A stretch of 7,252 nucleotides of DNA from an uncultured Alphaproteobacteria bacterium (GCA_937942205.1 CALDFO010000548.1:1-7252); one strand, 5' to 3'; counted from the first letter of the stretch, positions 1-6,584 are shown. Numbers and translations: made by a program. Notes: generated from the sequence alone by a model not told the origin.

Positions 1-750
1 GTCCCAGAGCTGGCGGCCGTCGCTTTCGGCCAGGGCGTAAAAATGGTTGTCGTGCGTGGAGATGAAGAGGCGCCCGCCATTGACGACGGGCGCGTTGATG
101 ATGGGGCGGCCCAGATCCTTGCGCCACAGTTCCTTGCCGGTCCTGGCCTCCATCACGATCAGGCTGCCGAAGCCGCTGGTGACGTAGACCTTGCCGTCAT
201 TGTAGGCGATGCCGCCGCCCATGCCCTTGGGCGGGTCGATGGTGTTGGGCTTGCCCAGCAGACCCCAGAAGGTGGGCCAGTCGGTGCCGTTCTTGGGCGC
301 CAGGCGCTTGTCCCAGACCGGCTCGCCGTCGCGGGTGCGGAAGACATAGATGTGCGCCTCGGCATCCAGCGCGAAGATCAGGCCGCCCGCCACGATGGGG
401 GTGGAAACCAGGGCGGAATCGGAATCGGTGCCCTTGCCGGCGCTGCGGCTCCAGACCTCGCGCAGCCGTCCCGGCGCGGCGAGGTGATAGAGCGCGTTGG
501 AGGCATAGCCGCCCGGTTGCGGCCAGTCGGGATTGCGATAGGGCGGCGGCAGCTGGATGGGCGTGCCCGCCAGGGTTTCGTCCGGCTTGACCTCGCTGTC
601 CAGCGCCATCACCGGAATCCGCACGCCACGCAGATTGGATTTCTTGCCGTTGGAACTGAACCAGCTGCCGATCTCGTTGGTGACGGCGCAGCCGGACAGC
701 AACGTGACGGCCGCGAGCGCAAGGCAAAGGCGGGCGGCGCGGCGGGTCAT
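1..750 (-). CDS. bamB: Outer membrane protein assembly factor BamB (lipoprotein, PQQ-like beta-propeller), 3' end beyond window
   Basis: BamB is the beta-propeller lipoprotein of the BAM complex, which helps BamA insert beta-barrel proteins into the outer membrane. Read from ATG at 750 the frame is open to the window edge, giving 250 residues; the family is usually about 380-450 residues, so the C-terminal part is missing. The N-terminus is a lipoprotein signal: basic MTRRAAR, a hydrophobic stretch, then lipobox LSGC with the lipidated Cys at residue 21. Repeated propeller strands follow: STPIVAGGLIFALDA (about 116-130), then AYNDGKVYVTSG and MEARTGKELW (about 180-212), then APVVNGGRLFISTHDNHFYAL, all typical of PQQ/WD-like blades with the A..G..W pattern. 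The start lies one base after the stop of the upstream TPR gene, which suggests translational coupling. In many proteobacteria der (GTPase) is the next gene, but that is outside this window. The identification rests on lipobox, propeller repeats and context together. Confidence 0.88.
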   Translation of the reverse strand, partial: MTRRAARLCLALAAVTLLSGCAVTNEIGSWFSSNGKKSNLRGVRIPVMALDSEVKPDETLAGTPIQLPPPYRNPDWPQPGGYASNALYHLAAPGRLREVWSRSAGKGTDSDSALVSTPIVAGGLIFALDAEAHIYVFRTRDGEPVWDKRLAPKNGTDWPTFWGLLGKPNTIDPPKGMGGGIAYNDGKVYVTSGFGSLIVMEARTGKELWRKDLGRPIINAPVVNGGRLFISTHDNHFYALAESDGRQLWD

Positions 751-751
751 G

Positions 752-1480
752 TCACGGCGCCTGCGGCGTCGCGGGCGCGGTTGCGATGCCCGCGGGCGGA
801 GGCGGCAGGGCCACGACGTCCGGCGGCACGGTGCCATAGCTGGTGGCGCCGCCGCCCTTGAGGAAGTCCACCATCGCCTTGGCGCGGGCCTTCAGCGCCT
901 GGGGCGCTTCGGCGGCGTTGGCCAGGGCCTCGAACTTGGCCTGGGCGGCCTTGCGGTCCATGGCGCGGTAATCGGCATAGGCCAGCACTTCCAGGGCGTT
1001 CTCGCGCCAGGGGCTGCCGGCCTGGTTGATCGGCTCCAGCAGCGCCGCCAGGTCCTGGCGGGTGGCGGTTTCGGAAAGGCCCCAGGCCGCGCGCAGGCGC
1101 GCCGCCGCGCCCACCGGCCCCTTGTCGGCATTGGCGATGTCCCGATAGACGGCGATGGCTTCCTTGGTCTGGCCCGCCGCGAACATGGCGTTGGCCTGGG
1201 CCAGGCGCGCCACTTCGGCATAGCCCTTGGGGGCGCCGTTGGCGGCTTCGTTGAAGGCGGTGGCGGCGGCCTGCGGATTGGAAATGCGCTGGGCGGCGAC
1301 AAAGGCGGTGGAGGCTTTTTCGCGTTCCTGCAACTGGTGGCGCTTCCAGAGCTGCCAGCCGCCCACGGCGGCCAGGGCCACCACGCCCAGCGCGATCAGA
1401 TAGGTGCCATAGCGCTTCCAGAGCTGCTGGGCGCGTTCCTTGCGAACGTCTTCCTCGACTTCGCGGAAAATGTCACTCAC
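752..1480 (-). CDS. YfgM-like tetratricopeptide-repeat membrane protein (TPR_21 type)
   Basis: The 242-residue protein begins with a charged cytoplasmic segment (SDIFREVEEDVRKERAQQLW), then a single membrane span at about residues 24-46 (YLIALGVVALAAVGGWQLW). The remainder is an Ala-rich helical region with TPR-like helix pairs (for example AYRDIANADKGPVGAAARLR and NALEVLAYADYRAMDRKAA), and the C-terminus is Pro-rich. This matches the YfgM/TPR_21 family, whose E. coli member is an inner-membrane partner of the SecYEG translocon linked to periplasmic chaperones. The position directly before bamB also matches E. coli yfgM-bamB. The start codon is GTG at 1480, preceded by AAGGG at a normal distance; there is no nearby upstream ATG. 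Specific function in this organism is inferred from family and neighbours only. The gene follows panB after 106 bases. Confidence 0.85.
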   Translation of the reverse strand: MSDIFREVEEDVRKERAQQLWKRYGTYLIALGVVALAAVGGWQLWKRHQLQEREKASTAFVAAQRISNPQAAATAFNEAANGAPKGYAEVARLAQANAMFAAGQTKEAIAVYRDIANADKGPVGAAARLRAAWGLSETATRQDLAALLEPINQAGSPWRENALEVLAYADYRAMDRKAAQAKFEALANAAEAPQALKARAKAMVDFLKGGGATSYGTVPPDVVALPPPPAGIATAPATPQAP

Positions 1481-1525
1481 GGGCGGCCCTTGTCTGATGA
1501 AGTCTTTGAGGGGACGGGTTAATTA

Positions 1526-1557
1526 GCCCGCGCGGGCGCGGTTCGCAATGCGCGGGC
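1526..1557 (-). other. Possible hairpin between panB and the TPR gene
   Basis: Read on the minus strand, GCCCGCGC (1557-1550) and GCGCGGGC (1533-1526) form a perfect 8-bp inverted repeat with a 16-base loop, followed by TAATTAA rather than a clean T-run. An alternative fold is the self-complementary 12-mer at 1526-1537. It could attenuate read-through from panB or protect the mRNA end, but in such GC-rich sequence chance is a serious alternative. Confidence 0.3.
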
Positions 1558-1586
1558 CCGTAAGAATTGCCTGCTTTTCGGCCCTT

Positions 1587-2406
1587 TTACCGGGCTTTTT
1601 TCATGGGATAGACGTTTTCCGCGCCGGGAAAGGCGCGGGCGCGGACATCGCGTGCATAGGCCTGGACCGCCGCCTCGATGGCCGGGCCCAGCTGGGCGTA
1701 CTGGCGCACGAATTTGGGCGGGTCGGGATTGAGGCCCAGCATGTCCTCCATCACCAGCACCTGGCCGTCGCAGGCCGGGCTGGCGCCGATGCCGATGGTA
1801 GGGATGGGGATTTCGGCGGTGATTTTCGCCGCCAGCGGCCATGCCTTCCAGCACCACGGCGAAGGCGCCCGCCTCGGCCACGGCCTGGGCATCGGCCAGC
1901 AGCAACGGCCAGTCCTCCTCGGTGCGGCCCACGGTGCGGAAGCCGCCCTTCACATGCACCATCTGGGGGGTGAGCCCGATATGGGCCATCACCGGGATAC
2001 CGCGTTCGGTCAGGTAATGGATGGTGGCGGCCATGCGGCTGCCGCCTTCCAGCTTCACCGCCGTGCAGCCGGTTTCCTGGATCACGCGGGCGGCGTTGCG
2101 GAAGGCCACCTCCGGGCTTTCCTCATAGGAACCGAAGGTGTTGTCCACCACCACCAGCGCCTTTTGCGCCCCGCGCATCACCGCCTTGCCGTGGGCGATC
2201 ATCATCTCCAGCGTGACGCCCAGGGTGGTTTCCAGCCCGTGCATCACCATGCCCAGGCTGTCGCCCACCAGCATCACATCCACATGGCTGTCGAGCAGGC
2301 GGGCGGTATGGGCGTGATAGCAGGTCAGCACCACCACCGGCGCGGCCCCCTTATGGGCGCGGATATCCGGCACGGTGACGCGGCGGGTCTGGCTGTGAAC
2401 GGACAT
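1587..2406 (-). pseudogene. panB: 3-methyl-2-oxobutanoate hydroxymethyltransferase (PanB), interrupted by a frameshift near 1836
   Basis: PanB transfers a hydroxymethyl group from methylene-tetrahydrofolate to alpha-ketoisovalerate to make ketopantoate, the first committed step of pantothenate and CoA synthesis. From ATG at 2406 (GGAG seven bases upstream) 190 codons read as PanB. They include the metal-binding VGDSLGM (Asp49) and VVDNTFGSY (Asp88), the VKLEGG motif (Lys118, Glu120), the MAHIGLTPQ loop and the catalytic-type Glu187 in VVLEGMA. At 1836 the frame is lost: continuing in frame gives about 105 unrelated residues, ending at 1519. The true C-terminus ([19 protein letters not shown] ... 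MKKAR) continues in another frame from 1835 to the stop at 1587. About 274 residues would result if the frame were restored, a normal family length. Codon pattern and conservation look intact on both sides, so this is either a recent mutation or a sequencing/assembly error. If real, the product lacks the last barrel strands and is probably inactive. Confidence 0.85.
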
Positions 2407-2430
2407 GGCGGCACTCCGAAAGCTGGGACC

Positions 2431-2436
2431 ATCATA
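2431..2436 (-). promoter_or_regulatory. Candidate -10 element for the panB operon
   Basis: On the minus strand this hexamer reads TATGAT, five of six matches to the sigma-70 consensus. It lies 24 bases before the panB ATG, so a short leader carrying the GGAG ribosome site would result. No convincing TTGACA-like -35 is seen 16-18 bases upstream, so the call rests on the -10 and its position. Confidence 0.4.
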
Positions 2437-2496
2437 GCCGGATCGGATCGCCGGGGATAATCGCAGCCGCTTTGAGCGGGAAGCGGGGCCGGACAA

Positions 2497-2545
2497 CACT
2501 TAAGTGATGACTTGACAATTAAGGGGTGGGCTAATACTTAAGTGA
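2497..2545 (+). promoter_or_regulatory. ArsR-operon promoter with two putative operator palindromes
   Basis: A consensus -35, TTGACA, lies at 2512-2517, and an AT-rich stretch at 2532-2540 can supply the -10 (AATACT with a 15-base spacer or TACTTA with 17). The 10-mer ACTTAAGTGA occurs twice, at 2498-2507 and 2536-2545, exactly 38 bases apart. Each copy contains the perfect palindrome ACTTAAGT; the first extends to CACTTAAGTG at 2497-2506. One copy lies just upstream of the -35 and the other overlaps the -10 and reaches the base before the ATG at 2546. Small winged-helix ArsR repressors bind such palindromes as dimers, so autorepression of the operon is the natural inference. Confidence 0.65.
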
Positions 2546-2893
2546 ATGATGAACAATGAACCTGCCCAGCACCTCGACCGGACCTTTGCCGCCCTGTCCG
2601 ATCCCACCCGCCGGGCGATGGTGGAGCGGCTGGCCCAGGGACCGGCCACGGTCAGCGAACTGGCCGCGCCGCTGCCCATGTCGCTGGCCGGGGCGATGCT
2701 GCACCTGAAGGTGCTGGAAGAGTCCGGACTGGTGACAAGCCGGAAGGTGGGGCGCGTGCGCACCTGCCGCCTCGATCCGCAGCGGCTCAGCCTGGCCGAA
2801 CAGTGGGTCGCCGGGCGCCGCGCCCTGTGGGAGCGCCGTCTCGACCGGCTGGGGGCGTTCCTGGACGCCAGCAAGCCGGACGGCGAAGCCTGA
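2546..2893 (+). CDS. ArsR/SmtB-family winged-helix transcriptional regulator
   Basis: A 115-residue DNA-binding repressor with the full ArsR-type winged helix: FAALSDPTRRAMVERLAQG (about 14-32), recognition region TVSELAAPLPMSLAGAMLHLKVLEESGLV (35-63) and the wing KVGRVRTCRL (67-76). A Trp/Arg-rich C-terminal helix (AEQWVAGRRALWERRLDRLGAFLD) follows. The metal-binding ELCVCD-type motif of arsenic or cadmium sensors is absent and only one Cys (74) is present, so metal sensing is unlikely. This belongs to the subgroup that usually accompanies SRPBCC/AHSA1 proteins, as here. The start is ATG at 2546 or the adjacent ATG at 2549; neither has a ribosome site and the predicted transcription start falls almost on the codon, so the mRNA may be leaderless. 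The ligand is unknown. Confidence 0.9.
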   Translation: MMNNEPAQHLDRTFAALSDPTRRAMVERLAQGPATVSELAAPLPMSLAGAMLHLKVLEESGLVTSRKVGRVRTCRLDPQRLSLAEQWVAGRRALWERRLDRLGAFLDASKPDGEA

Positions 2894-2916
2894 AACCGGA
2901 ATCAGAAAGGAACCTC

Positions 2917-3390
2917 ATGTCCCGCTCCGTCACCCATGCCAGCTTCACTATCACGCGCCGCTGGTCCGCGCCGCCGCCGCGCGTCTTCGCCGCCTTCGCC
3001 GATCCGGCGCAAAAGGCCAGATGGTTCGGCGGCGGCGACGCCTGGGAGCCGGTGCGCCACAGCTTCGATTTCCGCGTCGGCGGGCAGGAACAGGAATCGG
3101 GCCGCTGGAAGAAAACGGGCGTGGTTTCACACTTCAGCTGCTTCTATCAGGACATCGTGCCGCCGACGTCCGACACGGCGGGACGGATCATCTACAGCTA
3201 TGTGATGCATCTGGATGCGCGCAAGATTTCGGTGTCCCAGGCCTGCATCGAACTGATACCGGACGGAGACGGGACGAAATTCATCCTCACCGAATATGGC
3301 GACTATCTGGACGGCTATGACGATGCCGGCAGCCGCGAGCACGGTACCAACGCGCTGATGGATGCCTTGGAAAAGACGCTCGCGGATTGA
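2917..3390 (+). CDS. SRPBCC / AHSA1-type domain protein
   Basis: A 157-residue single-domain protein of the START/SRPBCC fold, which forms a hydrophobic ligand cavity. The family signature is visible: FTITRRWSAPPPRVFAAFADP (10-30), then KARWFGGG (33-40), where AHSA1-like proteins carry W.FGP, then DFRVGG, and a C-terminal helix (GTNALMDALEKTLAD). The start ATG at 2917 was chosen over the longer open frame from 2803 because AAAGGA ends five bases before it and the fold begins there; the upstream residues merely shadow the arsR gene. The gap to arsR is 23 bases, so the two are co-transcribed. Such proteins paired with ArsR regulators have mostly unassigned roles; binding of a small hydrophobic molecule or activation of another protein are both possible. 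The name 'activator of Hsp90 ATPase' reflects fold homology, not function. Confidence 0.87.
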   Translation: MSRSVTHASFTITRRWSAPPPRVFAAFADPAQKARWFGGGDAWEPVRHSFDFRVGGQEQESGRWKKTGVVSHFSCFYQDIVPPTSDTAGRIIYSYVMHLDARKISVSQACIELIPDGDGTKFILTEYGDYLDGYDDAGSREHGTNALMDALEKTLAD

Positions 3391-3403
3391 AGGAGGCCGT
3401 GTC

Positions 3404-3811
3404 ATGACGCTTGCGCCGAAAGACCTGACGGAATGGGCCAAGGGCTATTTCCACGCGTATGAAACCGGCGACCGCGCCTTCATCGCGGACAATATGGCGC
3501 CGGGCTTCACCTTCACCAGCCCGTTCGACGACCATATCGGGCGCGAGGCCTATTTCGCGCGCTGCTGGCCCCATGCCGATATCCGCCGCCGGTTCGATTT
3601 CGTGGCGGTGATGCAGGCGGGCGATCAGGTGCTGGTCGTCTATGACGCCACCCTGGGCGAGGCCAGCGCGGTGCATCCGGCGGCGCGATTCCGCAACGCC
3701 GAACGGATGACCTTCGAGGACGGCAAGCTGAAAAGCGTGGAGGTCTTTTTCGGCGATCCGCCGGCCGGCCTGTCCCGCCGTGAATTCGCCGCGCGGTCGG
3801 GCGCGGCCTGA
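3404..3811 (+). CDS. SnoaL-like / NTF2-fold domain protein
   Basis: A 135-residue protein with the alpha+beta cone fold pattern of the SnoaL-like group: an N-terminal helix (LTEWAKGYFHAYETGDRAFIADNM), then FTFTSPFDDHIGREAYFARCW, and later strands DFVAVMQAGDQVLVVYDA and FEDGKLKSVEVFFG. Family members include polyketide cyclases, isomerases and many ligand-binding proteins; the AYETGDRAF and TSPFDDHIGRE segments are typical of the stress- or ketosteroid-isomerase-like subset. A perfect AAGGAGG at 3390-3396 overlaps the stop of the preceding gene and sits seven bases before the ATG, which fixes the start and indicates tight co-expression. Substrate and reaction cannot be deduced. It is the last gene of the ArsR operon. 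Confidence 0.82.
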   Translation: MTLAPKDLTEWAKGYFHAYETGDRAFIADNMAPGFTFTSPFDDHIGREAYFARCWPHADIRRRFDFVAVMQAGDQVLVVYDATLGEASAVHPAARFRNAERMTFEDGKLKSVEVFFGDPPAGLSRREFAARSGAA

Positions 3812-3862
3812 CCGGACCGCGCAAAATCCACCCCACCGCCGCCCGTTTCCGTGCAATAGTGA

Positions 3863-3875
3863 CGGGGATTCCCCG
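3863..3875 (+). other. Short palindrome between the ArsR operon and the CorC-type gene
   Basis: CGGGGA and TCCCCG flank a central T, giving a 13-base palindrome, followed by AGTCTTTCC. As RNA the loop would be only about three bases and the T-run is poor, so it is at best a weak terminator for the upstream operon; it could equally be a protein-binding site just before the ATG at 3890. Confidence 0.25.
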
Positions 3876-3889
3876 AGTCTTTCCATCCC

Positions 3890-5188
3890 ATGCTTGGCCT
3901 TGAAATCGCGGCGGTTGCGTTCCTGATCGTCGTGAACGGGCTTTTGGCCATGTCCGAAATGGCCATCGTCTCTTCCCGTGTCAGCCGCCTGAAGGCGCTG
4001 GTCGAGCAGGAGGTGAACGGTTCGCGCCGCGCCCTGGCGCTGGCCTCCGATCCCGGCAGGTTCCTGTCGGCGGTGCAGATCGGCATCACCCTGGTCGGCG
4101 TGCTGTCGGGCGCCTTTTCCGGCGCCACGCTGGGCTATCGTTTCGCCCAGTGGCTGGTGGCGCAGGGCCTGTCGCGCGAACTGGCCGAGGCGCTGGGCGT
4201 GGGCGCGGTGGTGGTGGCGATCACCTATGCCTCGCTGATCATCGGCGAGCTGGTGCCCAAGCAGGTGGCGCTGCGCAATCCGGAGATGGTGGCGGCGCGG
4301 GTGGCGCCCGCCATGGCCATCGTCGCCAAGATCACCGCGCCTCTGGTCTGGCTGCTGGATGCCTCCGGCAAGCTGGTGCTGTTTCTGTTGCGCCAGCAGG
4401 GCACGCGCGAGGAGCGTGTCACCGAGGAGGAGATCAAGACCCTGATCGCCGAGGCTGAAACGTCTGGTGTTCTGGAGCCGGGCGAAAAGGAGATGATCGC
4501 GGGCGTGCTGCGGCTGGGCGACCGCAATGTGAAGGTGGTGATGACGCCGCGCCATGAGGTGGACGCCATCAGCCTGTCCGACGACGACGCCGCCATCGCC
4601 GCCGCCCTGAACGCCAGTTCGCACTCGCGCCTGCCGGTCTATGACACGGCGGGCGAGGTGGTGGGCGTGGTGCAGGCCCAGGATATCCTGACGGCCTATC
4701 TGGCGGGCGGCACCCCGTCGATCCGCGATCTGGTGCGCCATGCCCCGGTCATTCCCGACAGCGCCGATGCCCGCGACGTGATCTTCGCGCTGAAGGATTC
4801 GTCCATCCATATGGGGCTGGTGCATGACGAATACGGCCATTTCCGCGGACTGGTGACCACCGCCGATATCCTGGGCTCCATCGTGGGCGAGTTCTCGTCC
4901 GAGGACGGCCCGCAGGAGCTGCCGCTGGTGCGGCGCGACGACGGCTCGCTGCTGCTGGCGGGCTGGATGCCGCTGGACGAACTGGTGGAAGCCACCGGCA
5001 TCAAGCTGGCGGAGGACATCGAGGCCCATACCGCGGCGGGCTTCGTCATTCACGGTTTCGGGCGGCTGCCCAATGTGGGCGAAAGCTTCGAGACCCAGGG
5101 CTGGCGCTTCGAGGTGATGGACCTGGACGGGCGGCGGGTGGATAAGCTGCTGGCGACGCGGCTGACGGGCAAGCGCCGGGTGCGGTGA
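3890..5188 (+). CDS. CNNM/CorC-type transporter (hemolysin family protein, DUF21-CBS-CBS-CorC_HlyC)
   Basis: A 432-residue inner-membrane protein with the complete domain order of the CNNM/TlyC/YtfL family. The DUF21 membrane domain (about 1-190) has hydrophobic segments IAAVAFLIVVNGLLAMSEMA, VQIGITLVGVLSGAFSGAT, VGAVVVAITYASLIIGELVP and a fourth near 143-172, with the conserved SEMA and GELVPK motifs. The linker RVTEEEIKTLIAEAETSGVL leads into two CBS domains (about 208-335; VMTPRHEVDAI, SRLPVYD, GVVQAQDIL, then LVHDEYGHFRGLVTTADILGSIVGE). The CorC_HlyC domain ends the protein (DGSLLLAGWMPLDEL, TAAGFVIHGFGRLPNVGE). Related proteins handle Mg2+/Co2+ efflux or, for some YtfL-type members, polyamine export; 'hemolysin' is a historical name. 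No clear ribosome site precedes the ATG, but DUF21 begins right at it and no in-frame start lies upstream. It stands 78 bases after the ArsR operon and probably has its own promoter. Confidence 0.92.
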   Translation: MLGLEIAAVAFLIVVNGLLAMSEMAIVSSRVSRLKALVEQEVNGSRRALALASDPGRFLSAVQIGITLVGVLSGAFSGATLGYRFAQWLVAQGLSRELAEALGVGAVVVAITYASLIIGELVPKQVALRNPEMVAARVAPAMAIVAKITAPLVWLLDASGKLVLFLLRQQGTREERVTEEEIKTLIAEAETSGVLEPGEKEMIAGVLRLGDRNVKVVMTPRHEVDAISLSDDDAAIAAALNASSHSRLPVYDTAGEVVGVVQAQDILTAYLAGGTPSIRDLVRHAPVIPDSADARDVIFALKDSSIHMGLVHDEYGHFRGLVTTADILGSIVGEFSSEDGPQELPLVRRDDGSLLLAGWMPLDELVEATGIKLAEDIEAHTAAGFVIHGFGRLPNVGESFETQGWRFEVMDLDGRRVDKLLATRLTGKRRVR

Positions 5189-5218
5189 GGGCCGGAAGAC
5201 GGGGCAAGAAACCCAAAC

Positions 5219-5248
5219 AAAAAGGCCGGTCCTGCGACCGGCCTTTTT
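5219..5248. terminator. Bidirectional intrinsic terminator between convergent genes
   Basis: AAAAAGGCCGGTC (5219-5231) and GACCGGCCTTTTT (5236-5248) are perfect reverse complements around a CTGC tetraloop. The GC-rich 8-bp core is followed by five T's on each strand, so it can end both the plus-strand CorC-type transcript and the minus-strand ribosomal protein operon, which converge here. Confidence 0.95.
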
Positions 5249-5270
5249 GCATTCTGGATGATCGAAGCGA

Positions 5271-5855
5271 TCAGGCTTCGGCGTCTTCCGCGGCTTCTTC
5301 GGCCGGGGCGGAGCCTTCTTCGAACATCTCCTCGGCGGCGGCGGCCGCTTCCTCGGCGTCCGTCTTCTCCGACAGCACGTCCTCGCCGCGCGCCTGGCGC
5401 TCGGCTTCGTCCTCGCTGCGGGCGACATTGACGGTGATGCTCACCTTCACTTCGGGATGCAGCACCACAGGCAGGGTGACCAGGCCGATATGCTTGATCG
5501 CCACGCTGATGTTGATCTGGTGACGGTCGACCTTGAAGCCGGCGGCGGCCATCGCGTCCGCGACGTCGCGCGGGCTGACGGAGCCGTAAAGCTGGCCACG
5601 GTCGCCGGCCTGGCGGATCAGGACGAACTTCTGGCCGTCGAGCTTCTGGCCGACCTTCTCGGCTTCACCCTTCAGGCGCAGATTGTTGGCCTCGATATTG
5701 GCCTTCTGCGTCTGGAAGTATTCCCGGTTCGCCTTGGTGGCGCGCAGGGCCTTCTTCTTGGGCAGCAGGAAGTTGCGGGCGAAGCCGTCCTTGACCTTCA
5801 CCTCGTCGCCGATCTGGCCGAGCTTCTCGACGCGTTCGAGCAGGATCACTTGCAT
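5271..5855 (-). CDS. rplI: 50S ribosomal protein L9
   Basis: A 194-residue L9, which binds 23S rRNA domain V near the L1 stalk base and reaches out between neighbouring ribosomes. The N-terminal domain is textbook: [19 protein letters not shown], then [14 protein letters not shown] (24-37). The long connecting helix (about 41-75) and the C-terminal domain with [22 protein letters not shown] and [13 protein letters not shown] follow. The final 45 or so residues are an Ala/Glu/Asp-rich acidic tail, seen commonly in alphaproteobacterial L9 and absent from the 149-residue E. coli protein. TAGGAG lies just before the ATG; its TAG is also the stop codon of rpsR, so the two genes are closely coupled (ten bases apart). 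It is last in the operon and ends 22 bases from the bidirectional terminator. Confidence 0.97.
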   Translation of the reverse strand: MQVILLERVEKLGQIGDEVKVKDGFARNFLLPKKKALRATKANREYFQTQKANIEANNLRLKGEAEKVGQKLDGQKFVLIRQAGDRGQLYGSVSPRDVADAMAAAGFKVDRHQINISVAIKHIGLVTLPVVLHPEVKVSITVNVARSEDEAERQARGEDVLSEKTDAEEAAAAAEEMFEEGSAPAEEAAEDAEA

Positions 5856-5865
5856 GGTGGTTCTC

Positions 5866-6192
5866 CTACTTCACGACGTACGGCAGCAGCGCCATGAAGC
5901 GGGCGCGCTTGATGGCGTTGGCCAGCAGGCGCTGCTTCTTGTTGCTGACCGCGGTGATGCGGGCCGGGACGATCTTGCCGCGTTCGGAAATGAAGCGCTG
6001 CAGCAGCTTGACGTCCTTATAGTCGATCTTCGGCGCGTTATCGCCGGAGAAGGGGCAGGTCTTCTTGCGGCGGAAGAAGGGACGGCGGGCGCCGTCCTCG
6101 CGGCCGCCACGGCCGCCTTCGCGTCCACCCTCGCGGTCGCCGCCCCGTCCACCCTGGGGGGCGCCGCCGTCACGATTGCCACCAAAGCTCAT
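5866..6192 (-). CDS. rpsR: 30S ribosomal protein S18 with Gly/Arg-rich N-terminal extension
   Basis: S18 pairs with S6 on the platform of the small subunit. The conserved core starts at about residue 37 ([15 protein letters not shown]) and runs through [27 protein letters not shown] and [21 protein letters not shown] to the end at 108. S18 is typically 75-90 residues; here about 36 extra N-terminal residues carry GGR/RGG units (14-18, 22-24, 26-31) mixed with Asp and Glu. The start ATG at 6192 is supported by GAGGAG eight bases upstream and by the ATGA overlap with the rpsF stop, so the extension is genuinely in the reading frame and not a mis-chosen start. Co-translation with rpsF fits the S6:S18 heterodimer. 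Confidence 0.96.
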   Translation of the reverse strand: MSFGGNRDGGAPQGGRGGDREGGREGGRGGREDGARRPFFRRKKTCPFSGDNAPKIDYKDVKLLQRFISERGKIVPARITAVSNKKQRLLANAIKRARFMALLPYVVK

Positions 6193-6560
6193 TGCACGGT
6201 CTCCTCGGTCTCGCCGGCGGGCTTTTCGCCTTCCGGCTTGTCGTCGCGGCGGTTCTTGCTCGACGACACGTCGAACTGGTCCACCTTGACGGTGATGTAG
6301 CGCAGCACGTCCTCGTTGATCTTGAGCTGGCGTTCCAGCTCGATCACCGCACCGGCGGGGGCGTTGATGTTCAGCAGGACGTAATGGCCCTTGCGGTTCT
6401 TCTTGATGCGATAGGCCAGGCCGCGCAGGCCCCAATATTCCTGCTTCTCGATCTTGCCGCCTTCGCCTTCGACGATGGTCTTGAGATGGGTGGCCAGTGC
6501 GTCCACCTGTTGCGCGCTGATGTCCTGGCGCGCGATCAGGAGATGCTCGTAAAGAGCCAT
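6189..6560 (-). CDS. rpsF: 30S ribosomal protein S6
   Basis: A 123-residue S6, the partner of S18 in the 30S platform. The ferredoxin-like fold is clear: [22 protein letters not shown] (1-22), then [19 protein letters not shown] (about 34-52), [13 protein letters not shown], and [24 protein letters not shown] charged tail ([21 protein letters not shown]) follows, as in many S6 proteins. The start at 6560 is the first residue of the conserved fold, with AAGGGA five bases upstream; the longer open frame beyond it is non-coding leader. The stop overlaps the rpsR start by four bases (ATGA). It is first in the operon rpsF-rpsR-rplI, with a leader of roughly 120 bases from the proposed promoter. 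Confidence 0.97.
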   Translation of the reverse strand: MALYEHLLIARQDISAQQVDALATHLKTIVEGEGGKIEKQEYWGLRGLAYRIKKNRKGHYVLLNINAPAGAVIELERQLKINEDVLRYITVKVDQFDVSSSKNRRDDKPEGEKPAGETEETVQ

Positions 6561-6584
6561 CTTGGTCCCTTTCCTGTGACCGCG

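Noticed and set aside
1581..1601. Terminator-like GCCC...GGGC followed by six T's on the plus strand
   Set aside because: It is only a 4-bp stem, it points the wrong way for the minus-strand panB gene, and the T-run is the complement of Lys codons in the PanB C-terminus.
2407..2499. An upstream N-terminal extension of PanB starting at 2499
   Set aside because: The 31 extra residues are unlike PanB, the segment contains the candidate -10 of panB and borders the arsR operator, and the ATG at 2406 has a GGAG site at the right distance.
2803..2916. Longer SRPBCC protein starting inside arsR
   Set aside because: The added residues are an out-of-frame reading of arsR; the ATG at 2917 has a good ribosome site and coincides with the start of the conserved fold.
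3287..5428. A 713-residue open frame on the minus strand across the SnoaL-like and CorC-type genes
   Set aside because: It is antisense to two well-recognised proteins, has low-complexity His/Arg/Gln-rich composition typical of shadow frames in GC-rich DNA, and has no recognisable domain.
5683..6300. Plus-strand open frames opposite rplI and rpsR
   Set aside because: They are antisense to highly conserved ribosomal protein genes and show only Ala/Arg/Ser-biased low-complexity sequence.
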